Below the pieces are notes generated by a model. The model had not been told where the DNA came from. It did not search any database and saw nothing but the letters and a program-made list of their open reading frames with translations. The translations under genes and the position numbers were made by a program. Below are positions 42,501 to 50,630 of a stretch of 64,000 bases of DNA, in pieces. This DNA comes from Microscilla marina ATCC 23134 (lineage in GTDB: Bacteria > Bacteroidota > Bacteroidia > Cytophagales > Microscillaceae). The stretch is taken from positions 1-64,000 of the forward strand of contig NZ_AAWS01000019.1 of assembly GCF_000169175.1 (NCBI RefSeq), given 5' to 3'. Positions within the stretch are counted from its first letter, which is position 1; each line of letters begins with the position of its first letter.

Positions 42501-42810
42501 AGCCTATATCTCTGCCACATACATAGATGGTACCTTGGCTATCTTTGGCAAAATCCTTGACCCTGCCTCCATTGATAAACTGTATCAAGCGCCAGTGTAC
42601 CCCATCAAACTCAAGGATACCACTATTATTGCCAAAATACATCACTCCTTGGTTATCTTGCGTAACCGCCCAGTTTTGGGTATATGCCTGGTATTCGCCC
42701 ACCGTATAATTTCTAATATAAGGTATTCCTTTGCTTTTAATTTTTTGTGCTACAATTGCTGGAGAAAAACTTAACAATAAAAAAAATAGAATAGCGGTTA
42801 TTGGGTTCAT
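39517..42810 (-). CDS. Propeller/Y_Y_Y sensor fused to SpoIIE/PP2C phosphatase
   Basis: 1097 residues from the ATG at 42810 (MNPITAILFFLLL), which gives a signal peptide ending IVAQ; the longer ORF would need a GTG. A periplasmic regulator-propeller (about 30-680; NWAVTQDNQGVMYFGNNSGIL, DNQGNLWAALNIGLSQV) is followed by a Y_Y_Y domain (about 690-755; QYQLRGFDKGWSAWS), one membrane helix (about 762-780), a coiled coil (about 785-850) and a SpoIIE phosphatase (about 855-1097) with VSGDFYWIE, ADCTGHGIPGAFM, SGMDIALC, CSDGYTDQN and RDDILVVG. It uses the sensor half of the histidine kinase at 6202 with the output half of the 7TMR proteins at 32321 and 34491. Confidence 0.9.
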   Translation of the reverse strand: MNPITAILFFLLLSFSPAIVAQKIKSKGIPYIRNYTVGEYQAYTQNWAVTQDNQGVMYFGNNSGILEFDGVHWRLIQFINGGRVKDFAKDSQGTIYVCGRDIGYLQKDTLGQTRFVSLQDQIPPSCKKQAFWQVHVTTQGVIFQGRNYLCIWKNNQMKVIKPPKNQFSSSFYLQQQYYIQVVGIGLFMLQQGQLVLMPGGNLFDKTRLRVMFMLGNRLIGMAGGKTFYYTPKKLFEVYHWGTYLDTFIQKSELYSYTRLNSRHLVLGTRNKGLVVIDTSGRIIQHLHQGNGLQNNRVFAMASDNQGNLWAALNIGLSQVHPYSSISYFGKSHHIHSKVHNVTLHQNKLYLATSKGLLQTQWKTSRHLNQKFSKASKGLKNFQMWDILSSNQELINTYNHGILGITPDQERKLGPFNYNTWRLLSYQNLVLAGTNQGVALFKKTSQGLKYSHFIKGFSEKVRYMTYAPSSNTLWIGRLYQDGVYRLQLNDSLDSIVSCTLYTTAHGLPSSKHNKVLQLSQTQVLIGTSDGFYVFNKATNRFEPKKNWNKLLGKNKRVLWAEQDSLGNVYCQITEHDQVAQSFIQIVLLQKQPDGSYTLHHKPFTALRGRLRNYNDDIHILNNQEVMFTIEGGIAHYDPTIPQPVHQKFQTKLHKVELIGQQDSLILAGGNTIEQPAVLSYNTNNIRFSFAALFYAYAEQNEYQYQLRGFDKGWSAWSKTTQKEYTNLPEGNYEFRVRSKNIHGDVGQETLFCFEVLSPWYRTGNAYAGYGLLLMLLFMASVKSYSWRVIRQRNRLEHKVQLRTAKIAQQKSFIEIKNKELIQQQDEIVAQRDLIELQNEVLKSSHLKISQSLRAARKIQQAVLPFAERIHPLFTDYFTLYRPKDVVSGDFYWIEPIDDAIFIAVADCTGHGIPGAFMSMMGCALLDQIIRINGIHNPAQALDTLHSEVYRVLQQEKSKDRSGMDIALCKLEKQPEEQTKVTFAGGKRPLYYTNSNCGKIRELRGTPKSIGGWQRQNISYANQTLYLPAQSALYMCSDGYTDQNNPQRQKLGQECLQYLLERICKYQMLKQKYALEQLLDEHRQGEEQRDDILVVGIRL

Positions 42811-42978
42811 TTGCTTAACTAATTTTTGCCTGATGAAGTAATTGTATGTAAGCCAACCATACAGAAAAAGTTTTGTGGTGTGAGGAGTTATTGTAGCCAC
42901 AAGTTTGCAGCTACCCTGTAAGTAGTTGTGAACTTTATAATGAATTTACTTTCAGTTGTGTATAAAATGAAGGTTTAC

Positions 42979-44847
42979 TCATAAGTCTCTGCTGGTGATG
43001 TCAGTGCTAAAATCAAAGCCAGATTCCTTCTCTAGATGCTTAATATATTGTTTATAGTATACCTCATCACGTGGTATATCTTTGTCAGTGATGTCGGTGC
43101 TAAAATCAAAGCCAGACTGAACTTCCTGCCTCTTTAGAGTTAGATGCTGCCCTTTAAACTTTAGATCCATATCTTTGAATACTTGCGGTAAGGCGACCAT
43201 TTCTTCAAAGTTTTCAAAGTAATGATTTACCATATACCCTTTAGCCAACGCTTGCTCAAAACCTCCCAAGTGCTTTTCTATATTCTGGGCATGAATGCTT
43301 CCCATTAATGCTATAGAGGGCTTTGCTCCAAATCGTTGGATGTTTTCGAGCATGTACAATTCTCGGTAATGGTTTGCTTGTTGTAATTTGTCCTTTTTTT
43401 GTAAGGCCTTTTTTGCATACCCAGGGTTGTTTTTTTGCATGACATAGGTACTGAGCTGCTGGAGTATTTTATATTTAAGCTTTTTATCAACTTTTGTAGA
43501 GCCTAGTATTTCCCCTTGCCTGATCCGTTTTTTTTCGTCCGATAGGCTTAAAACTTTTGTTATAGTTTGAGTGAGTGCTATAGCCTCCTGCAGTGCATTT
43601 AAATATTGGCTTTGAGTACTATCAATAGCGGTTGATTGTACGTTGGTGTTCATCTCAGGTGAGGTTGCCGTAGGATACTTGAGTAAATAATCTTTTAAAA
43701 TATTTAGGTTTTTAAGAAAGCTTTCTGATGTAAAAAGCCCTTTGATATATTTATCAATGGGTTTATGTCCCTCTGAAGGTAATGTGAGTAATATCATGGC
43801 ATGATCTACTATTTTGTCAAAAGTATGTGGAACAAAAGACGCCCTGGCGATGGTGTTTTCCAGTGGGGGTTGCCCCTGGTTACTCTTGTCAAACTTAGGG
43901 TCGCTGTGATGGGGAGCGTGGTGCTCGTAGAGCAAAGGAACTGTATTTTTGAAGTGTTGAGTAATTTTTGATTGGGGCGATTCTGTATGTGTTTCTCCAA
44001 TCAGGTAATAATAGTCGGGACGTAATAATAGAATATGGTTGTTTGTTGGTTCATCGTTGAGTTGTTGTAAGCTTGTATTGCACACAAATGTACGCCTATC
44101 CAAAAGTAGCTCTATTGTATGACTGTCTAACAAGTATTTATTTATTACCTCTGTGCCATGTTTCTTTCCATCCTTGGTTTTGACCACCCTTTGCACTGGA
44201 GCGTTATTTCCGCTTGGGGTACGTGTTTGTGGCAGGGGCAAAGTCTCCCCTTGTTGGGGCTTCATCTGTAGAGCCTTGTCTCCAATCTTATCTGCTTCCT
44301 GCTCCAGTTGAGGGTCGTCGTTGATCGAGGTGCCTCCCTTCATCTGCAGGGTAGGCTTTACCCGCCCTTGCTTTTGCTGCCCAATGTGGGCGAGCTCGTG
44401 CCCCAGGTGACGTTCTTTGCCAGGTGCCAGGTGTACCTCGTTGCCTTGGGCGAATGCTTCGGCTTTGAGTTGGGTGGGTTTGTCAGAGTTGTAGTGCACC
44501 TGGGTATCGGTCACGTCTACCCCCATGAGCTGGCTTACGTTGTGTTTGAGCTGGGTTTCGGTAGAGCTACCCTGGCTAGAGGGTTTACCCTTCTCAGCCC
44601 TTTGAATGGGGCGTTGCTTGGCTTTGATGGGGCCCAGCTTGCCCTGCTTGCTTGGGATGGGGCCCCCTAGTTTGCTTTGTTTGCTCTGAATCGGGGGTTG
44701 TTGCCCTGTGCGCGAAGGTATAGGTTGGTAAGGCGACGAAGTTTTAATTGATTGGGGCTTCCCCAAAGTTTTTTGGGTCTTGAGTTGGGTGGGGTTGCCA
44801 TTGTCCGATTCATTGGCAGACTTGTGTCCAGATTGTTGCATTGTCAT
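42979..44847 (-). CDS. DUF4157 (eCIS-core) protein with Tiki/ChaN-like C-terminal domain (2)
   Basis: 622 residues from the ATG ([12 protein letters not shown]) that matches the start of the other copies. The first 220 residues are almost identical to those of the genes at 36769 and 44998: PIxSKQ leader, DUF4157 with HELAH (150-154), [13 protein letters not shown]. The C-terminal part differs from both but keeps LIGETH (282-287), E308 in LLYEHH, YRELYMLENI (494-503) and LMGSIH (514-519). The tail carries two copies of SGFDFSTDIT (about 578-587 and 609-618). No signal peptide. Probably an effector of a contractile injection or similar system with a Tiki/TraB/ChaN-type enzyme domain. Immunity or loading genes are not identified. 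Confidence 0.8.
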   Translation of the reverse strand: MTMQQSGHKSANESDNGNPTQLKTQKTLGKPQSIKTSSPYQPIPSRTGQQPPIQSKQSKLGGPIPSKQGKLGPIKAKQRPIQRAEKGKPSSQGSSTETQLKHNVSQLMGVDVTDTQVHYNSDKPTQLKAEAFAQGNEVHLAPGKERHLGHELAHIGQQKQGRVKPTLQMKGGTSINDDPQLEQEADKIGDKALQMKPQQGETLPLPQTRTPSGNNAPVQRVVKTKDGKKHGTEVINKYLLDSHTIELLLDRRTFVCNTSLQQLNDEPTNNHILLLRPDYYYLIGETHTESPQSKITQHFKNTVPLLYEHHAPHHSDPKFDKSNQGQPPLENTIARASFVPHTFDKIVDHAMILLTLPSEGHKPIDKYIKGLFTSESFLKNLNILKDYLLKYPTATSPEMNTNVQSTAIDSTQSQYLNALQEAIALTQTITKVLSLSDEKKRIRQGEILGSTKVDKKLKYKILQQLSTYVMQKNNPGYAKKALQKKDKLQQANHYRELYMLENIQRFGAKPSIALMGSIHAQNIEKHLGGFEQALAKGYMVNHYFENFEEMVALPQVFKDMDLKFKGQHLTLKRQEVQSGFDFSTDITDKDIPRDEVYYKQYIKHLEKESGFDFSTDITSRDL

Positions 44848-44995
44848 AATTAGTAGAATTTGATGGTTGTGAGCAAACTTCCAAAAATGTGGGCGTTGCA
44901 TCGCCCTGAAAAGCGTTACTATAAAGATATACCCCTACACAATTAGGCAACAAAAGTGCTTAAGTTGTTTGTAGTCAGTGTGTTAAATGGTGCCT
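44160..44995 (-). repeat. DUF4157 front-end cassette, copy 2
   Basis: Covers the first 220 codons of the gene at 42979 and its upstream promoter. It is nearly identical to 46340-47165; the match stops at the end of the DUF4157/VQRV segment on one side and past the promoter on the other. A third, more diverged copy lies at 37900-38665. Confidence 0.8.
44922..44953 (-). promoter_or_regulatory. Promoter of DUF4157 gene 2
   Basis: Minus-strand TTG, about 18 bases, TATCTTTATAG. A GC-rich inverted repeat GGGCG-TTGCAT-CGCCC (44891-44906) lies between it and the start codon and would form a hairpin in the mRNA leader. Confidence 0.5.
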
Positions 44996-44997
44996 TG

Positions 44998-47028
44998 TTA
45001 TAGTTGGTCATCTTCGAAGTCAGGACCAGAGTCAAAGTTAAAATCAGAGTGGTCTTGAATGCGCTTGGTCTTTTGCTTGTCTAACGGCTTGTTTTTTGGG
45101 CTGTAGTTATTATTATTTTCTAAGTTATCCCACTCAAAAAGATTATTATCGTCTATTTTTGTAGGCTTATTATTTTGTAAGTTATTCAACTCAAAAAGAT
45201 TATTATCGTTCATTTTTATGGATTGATTAGTTTTTGGGCTGTTACGGTTGTTCGACTTTAGGTTAGGATGATTGTTACTTTGAGGTTTAGGGCTTAGGTT
45301 GTTGCTCTTGATGGGCGAATCTGGTGATGGTTGATTGGTGTTGTTGTTATCAAAGAAGAGTTCATTCATTGATTTATTCGAGTATATATTATCCCCGTAT
45401 TTTTCATCTGAGTTAATGCTTGTATTCTGAGTCGAATCCAAGTGCTTTAATATATGTGTAGACTTTGTTTTTTGTTTAAATTCTTCAATTGATCCAGCAG
45501 CACGCATTGTAGGGGAGTGTCGGTACTGTGCCCTCAGTTCCTGCATATGCCTGTTTCCTAATCCTATAAATGCGGGTACCTGAAGTTGATTGATATACTT
45601 TACCATGTGTTTCTCCCGCAATCTGTCTAGCGTATTCAATTGCGCTTCACTATTTTGTGTTGCAAAGTTCCCATACTCTGACAACATGTTTGGTTGGTCT
45701 TCTTGCAAAACGTGCCAAACTAAACTTGAAAGTTGTTTTTGCTTATGAGTGTCAATAGAGAATGATTGTTTGTCGCCATTGCTATTGTTATTCAAGTAAT
45801 TATCTAAATGGTTGTCCATATATTTCATAAGTTTATCTAAATATTCTGGTTTGTTTTTAAAGTTAAATTCATTAGAAAAGAAGTTTATCTCCTCCTTAGC
45901 ACCTTCAAGAAGATCCTTATAATAATCAGCCAACTGTTGATTGTTATTTATCATAGCTTTCTGATGTTTTTTTATCATGTCTGGAATCCACAAAAAGATG
46001 CGTGCCTCTTTAACTACTCGGTCTTCAATAGGAGAGATATGGTCGTATTTAGAATCATACTTGACAGAATATTCTGTATGGTCTGATTTACCTTCAGCGG
46101 CAAAGGTTATACTGTTATTCCAACCAGGCCTCCAAATTTTTTGAGCGTATTCAAACGGGGTTTCTTTATCGGTATGTGTTTCACCCAATAAATATTTATA
46201 GGGGCCCAGCATATCTACTTCTTTTCCATTGGTAAACTGCGTTAGTGTATCATGATTGAGAATTAAGAACAAGTCAGGCAGTATCATTAGCTTTTTGACA
46301 TTTTCGCTCCAGTTCCCCTGACCTGCACTATTTGAGTCATACTTAGTGCCGTCTTTTGTCATGATCACCCTTTGCACTGGGGCATTATTTCCGCTTGGGG
46401 TGCTTTTTTGTGGCAGAGGCAAAGTGCTCCCTTGGGGGAGTTTCATTTGTAGGGCTTTGTCTCCAATCTTATCTGCCTCTTGCTCTAGTTGGGGGTCGTC
46501 GTTGATCGAGGTGCCTCCCTTCATCTGCAGGGTAGGCTTTACCCGCCCTTGTTTTTGTTGCCCAATGTGGGCGAGCTCGTGCCCCAGGTGGCGCTCTTTG
46601 CCGGGTGCCAGGTGTACCTGGTTGCCTTGGGCGAATGCTTCGGCTTTGAGTTGGGTGGGTTTGTCAGAGTTGTAATGCACCTGGGTATTGGTTACATCTA
46701 CCCCCATCAGCTGACTTACGTTGTGTTTGAGCTGGGTTTCGGTAGAGCTACCCTGGCTAGAGGGTTTACCCTTCTCAGCCCTTTGAATGGGGCGTTGCTT
46801 GGCTTTGATGGGATCCAGCTTGCCCTGCTTGCTTGGGATGGGACCCCCTAGTTTGCTTTGTTTGCTCTGAATCGGGGGTTGTTGCCCTGTGCGCGAAGGT
46901 ATAGGTTGGTAAGGCGACGAAGTTTTAATTGATTGGGGCTTCCCCAAAGTTTTTTGGGTCTTGAGTTGGGTGGGGTTGCCATTGTCCGATTCATTGGCAG
47001 ACTTGTGTCCAGATTGTTGCATTGTCAT
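44998..47028 (-). CDS. DUF4157 (eCIS-core) protein with Tiki/ChaN-like C-terminal domain (3)
   Basis: 676 residues from the ATG at 47028. The N-terminal cassette is as in the other copies (HELAH at 150-154). The C-terminal domain has LLGETH (280-285), the acid E312 in [16 protein letters not shown] (470-479) and IGLGNRH (488-494). A long Asn/Lys/Ser-rich tail (about 535-676) contains two tandem copies of a DNNLFExxNLxNN unit and ends acidic ([11 protein letters not shown]). The domain between 225 and 535 shares motif order but little identity with copies 1 and 2, so the enzymes probably belong to one superfamily but differ in specificity. Confidence 0.8.
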   Translation of the reverse strand: MTMQQSGHKSANESDNGNPTQLKTQKTLGKPQSIKTSSPYQPIPSRTGQQPPIQSKQSKLGGPIPSKQGKLDPIKAKQRPIQRAEKGKPSSQGSSTETQLKHNVSQLMGVDVTNTQVHYNSDKPTQLKAEAFAQGNQVHLAPGKERHLGHELAHIGQQKQGRVKPTLQMKGGTSINDDPQLEQEADKIGDKALQMKLPQGSTLPLPQKSTPSGNNAPVQRVIMTKDGTKYDSNSAGQGNWSENVKKLMILPDLFLILNHDTLTQFTNGKEVDMLGPYKYLLGETHTDKETPFEYAQKIWRPGWNNSITFAAEGKSDHTEYSVKYDSKYDHISPIEDRVVKEARIFLWIPDMIKKHQKAMINNNQQLADYYKDLLEGAKEEINFFSNEFNFKNKPEYLDKLMKYMDNHLDNYLNNNSNGDKQSFSIDTHKQKQLSSLVWHVLQEDQPNMLSEYGNFATQNSEAQLNTLDRLREKHMVKYINQLQVPAFIGLGNRHMQELRAQYRHSPTMRAAGSIEEFKQKTKSTHILKHLDSTQNTSINSDEKYGDNIYSNKSMNELFFDNNNTNQPSPDSPIKSNNLSPKPQSNNHPNLKSNNRNSPKTNQSIKMNDNNLFELNNLQNNKPTKIDDNNLFEWDNLENNNNYSPKNKPLDKQKTKRIQDHSDFNFDSGPDFEDDQL

Positions 47029-47165
47029 AATTAGTAGAATTTGATGGTTGTGAGCAAACATCCAAAAATGTGGGCGTTGCATCGCCCTGAAAGGCGTTAC
47101 TATAAAGATATACCCCTACACAATTAGGCAACAAAAGTGCTTAAGTTGTTTGTAGTCAGTGTGTT
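46340..47165 (-). repeat. DUF4157 front-end cassette, copy 3
   Basis: Partner of the repeat at 44160-44995: same codons, same promoter, same 5' leader hairpin. The match ends in the spacer upstream of the promoter (about 47165), indicating a tandem block duplication followed by replacement or divergence of the back half. Confidence 0.8.
47103..47134 (-). promoter_or_regulatory. Promoter of DUF4157 gene 3
   Basis: Identical to the element at 44922-44953: TTG, 18 bases, TATCTTTATAG on the minus strand. Confidence 0.5.
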
Positions 47166-47553
47166 GTGGTTGATTTTAATTAGTAAGAGTAAAATGGTTT
47201 TGTGGGAGCGAGTTTATTTACTAAAACCTGGTGGGTAAACAATGATGAATTGTTTTTTGGAATAAAAATTTGTAAAATAATGATTACAAAGTATAAAGGT
47301 TTGTCTTTATGTGTATATACATGTTTTTTAAATGTTAAAATTTAACATTAAGTTGTTTGAAATAGTTAGACTTGTGTAAACACATTTCAAATACATTGAT
47401 CATCACACTTCTTCAGCTCATTTATGCAGGTTCATCATATCAGTCTGAGGTATATTTCTATTGCCTTGGGTATTTTTATGGCAATATGAGTTACTAGATA
47501 GAATTGTTTGGTGCACAAAACTTTTATTGATTAACTGATTATCACTAAATACT
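47135..47553. other. Divergent intergenic region
   Basis: Separates the minus-strand DUF4157 gene 3 from the plus-strand TPR/HTH regulator. The perfect palindrome AATGTTAAAATTTAACATT (47331-47349) is an operator candidate. No clear promoter core could be fixed for the regulator gene, and there is no ORF. Confidence 0.4.
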
Positions 47554-49782
47554 ATGCGTTACATATTCTTTATCACTATCATTGGCATTTTTTACAGCCA
47601 AGGTCAGGCAAAATCACAAAAACAACCGCAAAAGGTAGACTCTTTAAAAAATGTGTTGGATAAAACCCAGCTCAATAAGCAAAGGGTAGATGTGTGCAAT
47701 CAACTTGCCCACTTGTTTCACAATACTGACCTTAAAAAAACAAACCACTATGCATTGCAAGCCCTCAATCTTGCCTATGACCTGAAATATACTGAGGGTA
47801 TTTCGTCGGCTTATTATCATTTGGGCTGGGCACGTATGCAATTGGGCAAAGACAACCGCAACAGCAAGGCTTACTTGCTTCAGGCGATTTGTTATGCCGA
47901 ACAAGCCAATTATACTCAAGGCAAACTAGACGCTTACAATGGTCTGGGGGCGGTATTGATGTATGACAAAGCCTATGACGAGTCGCTCAAGTACTTCCAA
48001 AAAGCAGCCCAACTGCTTCGAACTGTCAATAATCCTGAGGCGTTGGCAGCCAATTATTGCAATAGTGCCAATGTTTTTATGTACAAGGGCGATAACAACA
48101 AAGCCATCATACTGTTAGAAAAAGCACTTGAAATTCAAAAAACATTGGGCATGCCCGAAAAGCAAGCGATTATGCATTTTAACCTGGCTATTAACTATTC
48201 GAAATTAGGGAATCACCTACAGGCACTTCGTCACTATAAAAAAGCCCTCCAGCTACAAAAAGGACAAGGTAATATAAGGCATAAAGCATTTATGCATAGC
48301 CACATTGGACGACTGTACCACAAAATGGGGCAGTATGACGAAACCTGGCACCACTTAACCAAAGCCCTTGCCTTATTTAAGAGGGTGAAATCGAAAAAAT
48401 GGTTGATAAAAGTAAATATCAATATCGCCAAGTTGTTGATAGATTACGAAGATTATCCTCAGGCATTGGAGTACTTACAGCGAGCAAAAAAACTGATCCC
48501 GCAAGCAAAACAAGAAAAACGATTACCTGTCATTTATTATTGCCAGGCATTTATTTACCTCAAAACCAAAAAAATCAAACGTGCCGAGACTTTGATCAGA
48601 AAGTATTTAAGAGATACTTCCATGAGTTCGTGGCAAATAAGTAGTTTGTATAATCTTTTGGGGAAGGTGTACCTTGCCCGGAAACAATACACTTTAGCCC
48701 GTGACTATGCCGCTAAATCGGTTGCTTTACGTTCTTCAAAACAATCAAAAGCCAATAGACATAGTCCTCACAACACCTTAGGAGCAGCCTTGTATCATTT
48801 GGGTAAGCCAGAACAAGCCCTTGCACAGTACAATAAAGTGACTATATTGGGAGAAGGAGTTAACAGTCCAAGAGACTATATGGAGGCTATATATGGGATC
48901 AGTCAATGTTATGAGGCTTTAGGGCGCTCTGATGAAGCCTTGACTCATTACAAACAATACCATCAGTTAAGAGATAGTCTTACGAATCATAAAAACTTTC
49001 GAAAGCTGGGTCAAAAAGAAATGAAATACGCTTTACGTTTGCAAAAAGACTCGTTACAAAAACAATACGCCGAAGCACAATTGATCATAGCCAGGCAAGC
49101 ACAAGAAAAACAAGACAAGCAGCAATACCTGTTTTTGGGGCTTTTAGGGGTGTTTTTAGTTACGATTGCTATATTTTTGTTTTACCAAAACAAACAAAAG
49201 CACGGCAAGGAGTTGTTTGCCGCTGAGCAAAAACTATGGAAAGAAACCCAAAACCGTATTTGGGCAGAGCAGCAAAAGCTCAAGAATGAAATAGAACTCA
49301 AAAATCAGCAACTTACTTCGCACACCCTGCACATGATACAAAAAAATCAGGCACTCAATGAGTTGCGTAAACTGGTGAATGCCGTGCGCCAACAAAGAAC
49401 CATGGCAGAGGCTAAAAAAATGTTTCATAAATTGGCCCAATTGGTAGATTTCGGCTTGAACCTGGACAAGGATTGGGCAGACTTTCAAAATATTTTTGAA
49501 CAATTGCACCCTGAGTTCTTCAAAAGCTTACAAGGGCAGTTTCCTAAGCTAACCCAGGGAGAACTACAATTGTGTGCGTTGATAAGGCTTAACCTCGACA
49601 ACAAAGTGATAGCCGACATGCAGGGGATTTCTATCAATGGTATTAGAATTAAACGACACCGGATTCGCCAAAAACTAGGCTTAGAAGTAGCCGACAACTT
49701 ATTGGAAGCACTTGTATTGATAGAAAAAGGAGAATATCAGGTGGAGCAGCCAGTAGAGGTAACCCGGGCACAACGTGCCTAA
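47554..49782 (+). CDS. Membrane TPR regulator with C-terminal HTH
   Basis: 742 residues: a signal peptide or anchor (1-20), about ten TPR units (30-480; for example YNGLGAVLMYDKAYDESLKYF, FNLAINYSKLGNHLQALRHY), one membrane helix (about 522-544, LFLGLLGVFLVTIAIFLFY) and a coiled coil (about 550-600). The C-terminal helix-turn-helix of the LuxR/GerE kind (about 662-712) contains LTQGELQLCALIRL, NKVIADMQGISINGIRIKRHRIRQKLG. This periplasmic-TPR, membrane, cytoplasmic-HTH layout is common in Bacteroidota and suggests membrane-bound transcription control. It is divergent from DUF4157 gene 3 and could regulate it; this is inference from position. Confidence 0.85.
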   Translation: MRYIFFITIIGIFYSQGQAKSQKQPQKVDSLKNVLDKTQLNKQRVDVCNQLAHLFHNTDLKKTNHYALQALNLAYDLKYTEGISSAYYHLGWARMQLGKDNRNSKAYLLQAICYAEQANYTQGKLDAYNGLGAVLMYDKAYDESLKYFQKAAQLLRTVNNPEALAANYCNSANVFMYKGDNNKAIILLEKALEIQKTLGMPEKQAIMHFNLAINYSKLGNHLQALRHYKKALQLQKGQGNIRHKAFMHSHIGRLYHKMGQYDETWHHLTKALALFKRVKSKKWLIKVNINIAKLLIDYEDYPQALEYLQRAKKLIPQAKQEKRLPVIYYCQAFIYLKTKKIKRAETLIRKYLRDTSMSSWQISSLYNLLGKVYLARKQYTLARDYAAKSVALRSSKQSKANRHSPHNTLGAALYHLGKPEQALAQYNKVTILGEGVNSPRDYMEAIYGISQCYEALGRSDEALTHYKQYHQLRDSLTNHKNFRKLGQKEMKYALRLQKDSLQKQYAEAQLIIARQAQEKQDKQQYLFLGLLGVFLVTIAIFLFYQNKQKHGKELFAAEQKLWKETQNRIWAEQQKLKNEIELKNQQLTSHTLHMIQKNQALNELRKLVNAVRQQRTMAEAKKMFHKLAQLVDFGLNLDKDWADFQNIFEQLHPEFFKSLQGQFPKLTQGELQLCALIRLNLDNKVIADMQGISINGIRIKRHRIRQKLGLEVADNLLEALVLIEKGEYQVEQPVEVTRAQRA

Positions 49783-49935
49783 ACAACCCTGCTTTACACA
49801 CCTGTGTGATGCTACCTGGGCGGAAAGGCGTTTACAAAAAAATAATTAATACAACTTTGCTGATAGTCAGTAAAATAGCGTCGAGAATAAAGATGTAGTA
49901 CCTGGTGTGAGTGTGTTTTAGTTGTCTGAATGGCT

Positions 49936-49978
49936 AAAAAAAATATAGCATAGCTGCAGCTATGCTATATTTTTTTTG
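49936..49978. terminator. Bidirectional terminator
   Basis: Perfect palindrome: A8-TATAGCATAGC / GCTATGCTATA-T8 with a four-base TGCA centre. It lies 154 bases after the stop of the TPR/HTH regulator gene, and the symmetrical A and T tracts let it work on both strands. Confidence 0.85.
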
Positions 49979-50239
49979 GCGCCTGTTTAGTCACGCAGAG
50001 TTTGAAGATAACCTTACAATGGTTAAAGTGTTCAAATATGGTTTACGCGAGTTTTATGTTCAAATACTCTATTGAAGTCTTTGAGCTTAATACCTGGCAA
50101 TAGAGACAAGTTTTTTACTCTCGTTTGAACGATGTGGAACACCTTTCTTTTCATCGAGGGCTCAAGTTGAAAAAACTGAGGCTAGTAGGGTTATTCCTAA
50201 CGAATAAGTGGACTGGTGCGAAGCTAACTCCAGCTACTT

Positions 50240-50475
50240 CACGTGCGTTCAGTATGACCAGCGAACAAGTCTTTCTGAGTCCTAATCTCCTGGTTTCAAG
50301 CAACACAAATCGAGAGGACCACTCGAAACCTGAATTACGTGTCATTCTAAATAAAATGAAGAATCTGGTGGTAACAATAGACTCGCATTGCAAATGCGCG
50401 CCAGTGGGATTTCAAGCAACACAAATCGAGAGGACCACTCGAAGCACGAATTACGTGTCATTTTGAACGCAGGTG
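50240..50475. repeat. Repeat cluster with direct and inverted units
   Basis: Two direct repeats of 54 bases (50294-50347, 50410-50463), each with TTTCAAGCAACACAAA, a small hairpin TCGAG-AGGACCA-CTCGA and GAATTACGTGTCATT. In addition CACGTGCGTTCAGTATGAC (50240-50258) is the inverted counterpart of GTCATTTTGAACGCAGGTG (50457-50475), 16 of 19 positions matching. The structure suggests a small non-autonomous element or REP-like array. Confidence 0.75.
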
Positions 50476-50630
50476 AAAAATCTGTTAGTATTTTTACTCC
50501 CTCGATGCGTTTACTTACATTAGGTACTACATCTACAAATTCCTCAAGTAGTCAAAGCCAGTGGATATGTAATAAAACCCTGCCAAATGTCCGGAAAATA
50601 CAGCTTTTGGCAAGGTCTAAACAAGTTGGC

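Larger units (their letters stand above)
49783..50630. other. Repeat-rich intergenic region
   Basis: About 850 bases with a bidirectional terminator (49936-49978), a tandem pair of 54-base repeats (50294-50347 and 50410-50463) and an inverted copy of a GTCATnnTGAACGCA element. The ORFs that cross it run through the repeats and are not accepted as genes. Confidence 0.7.
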
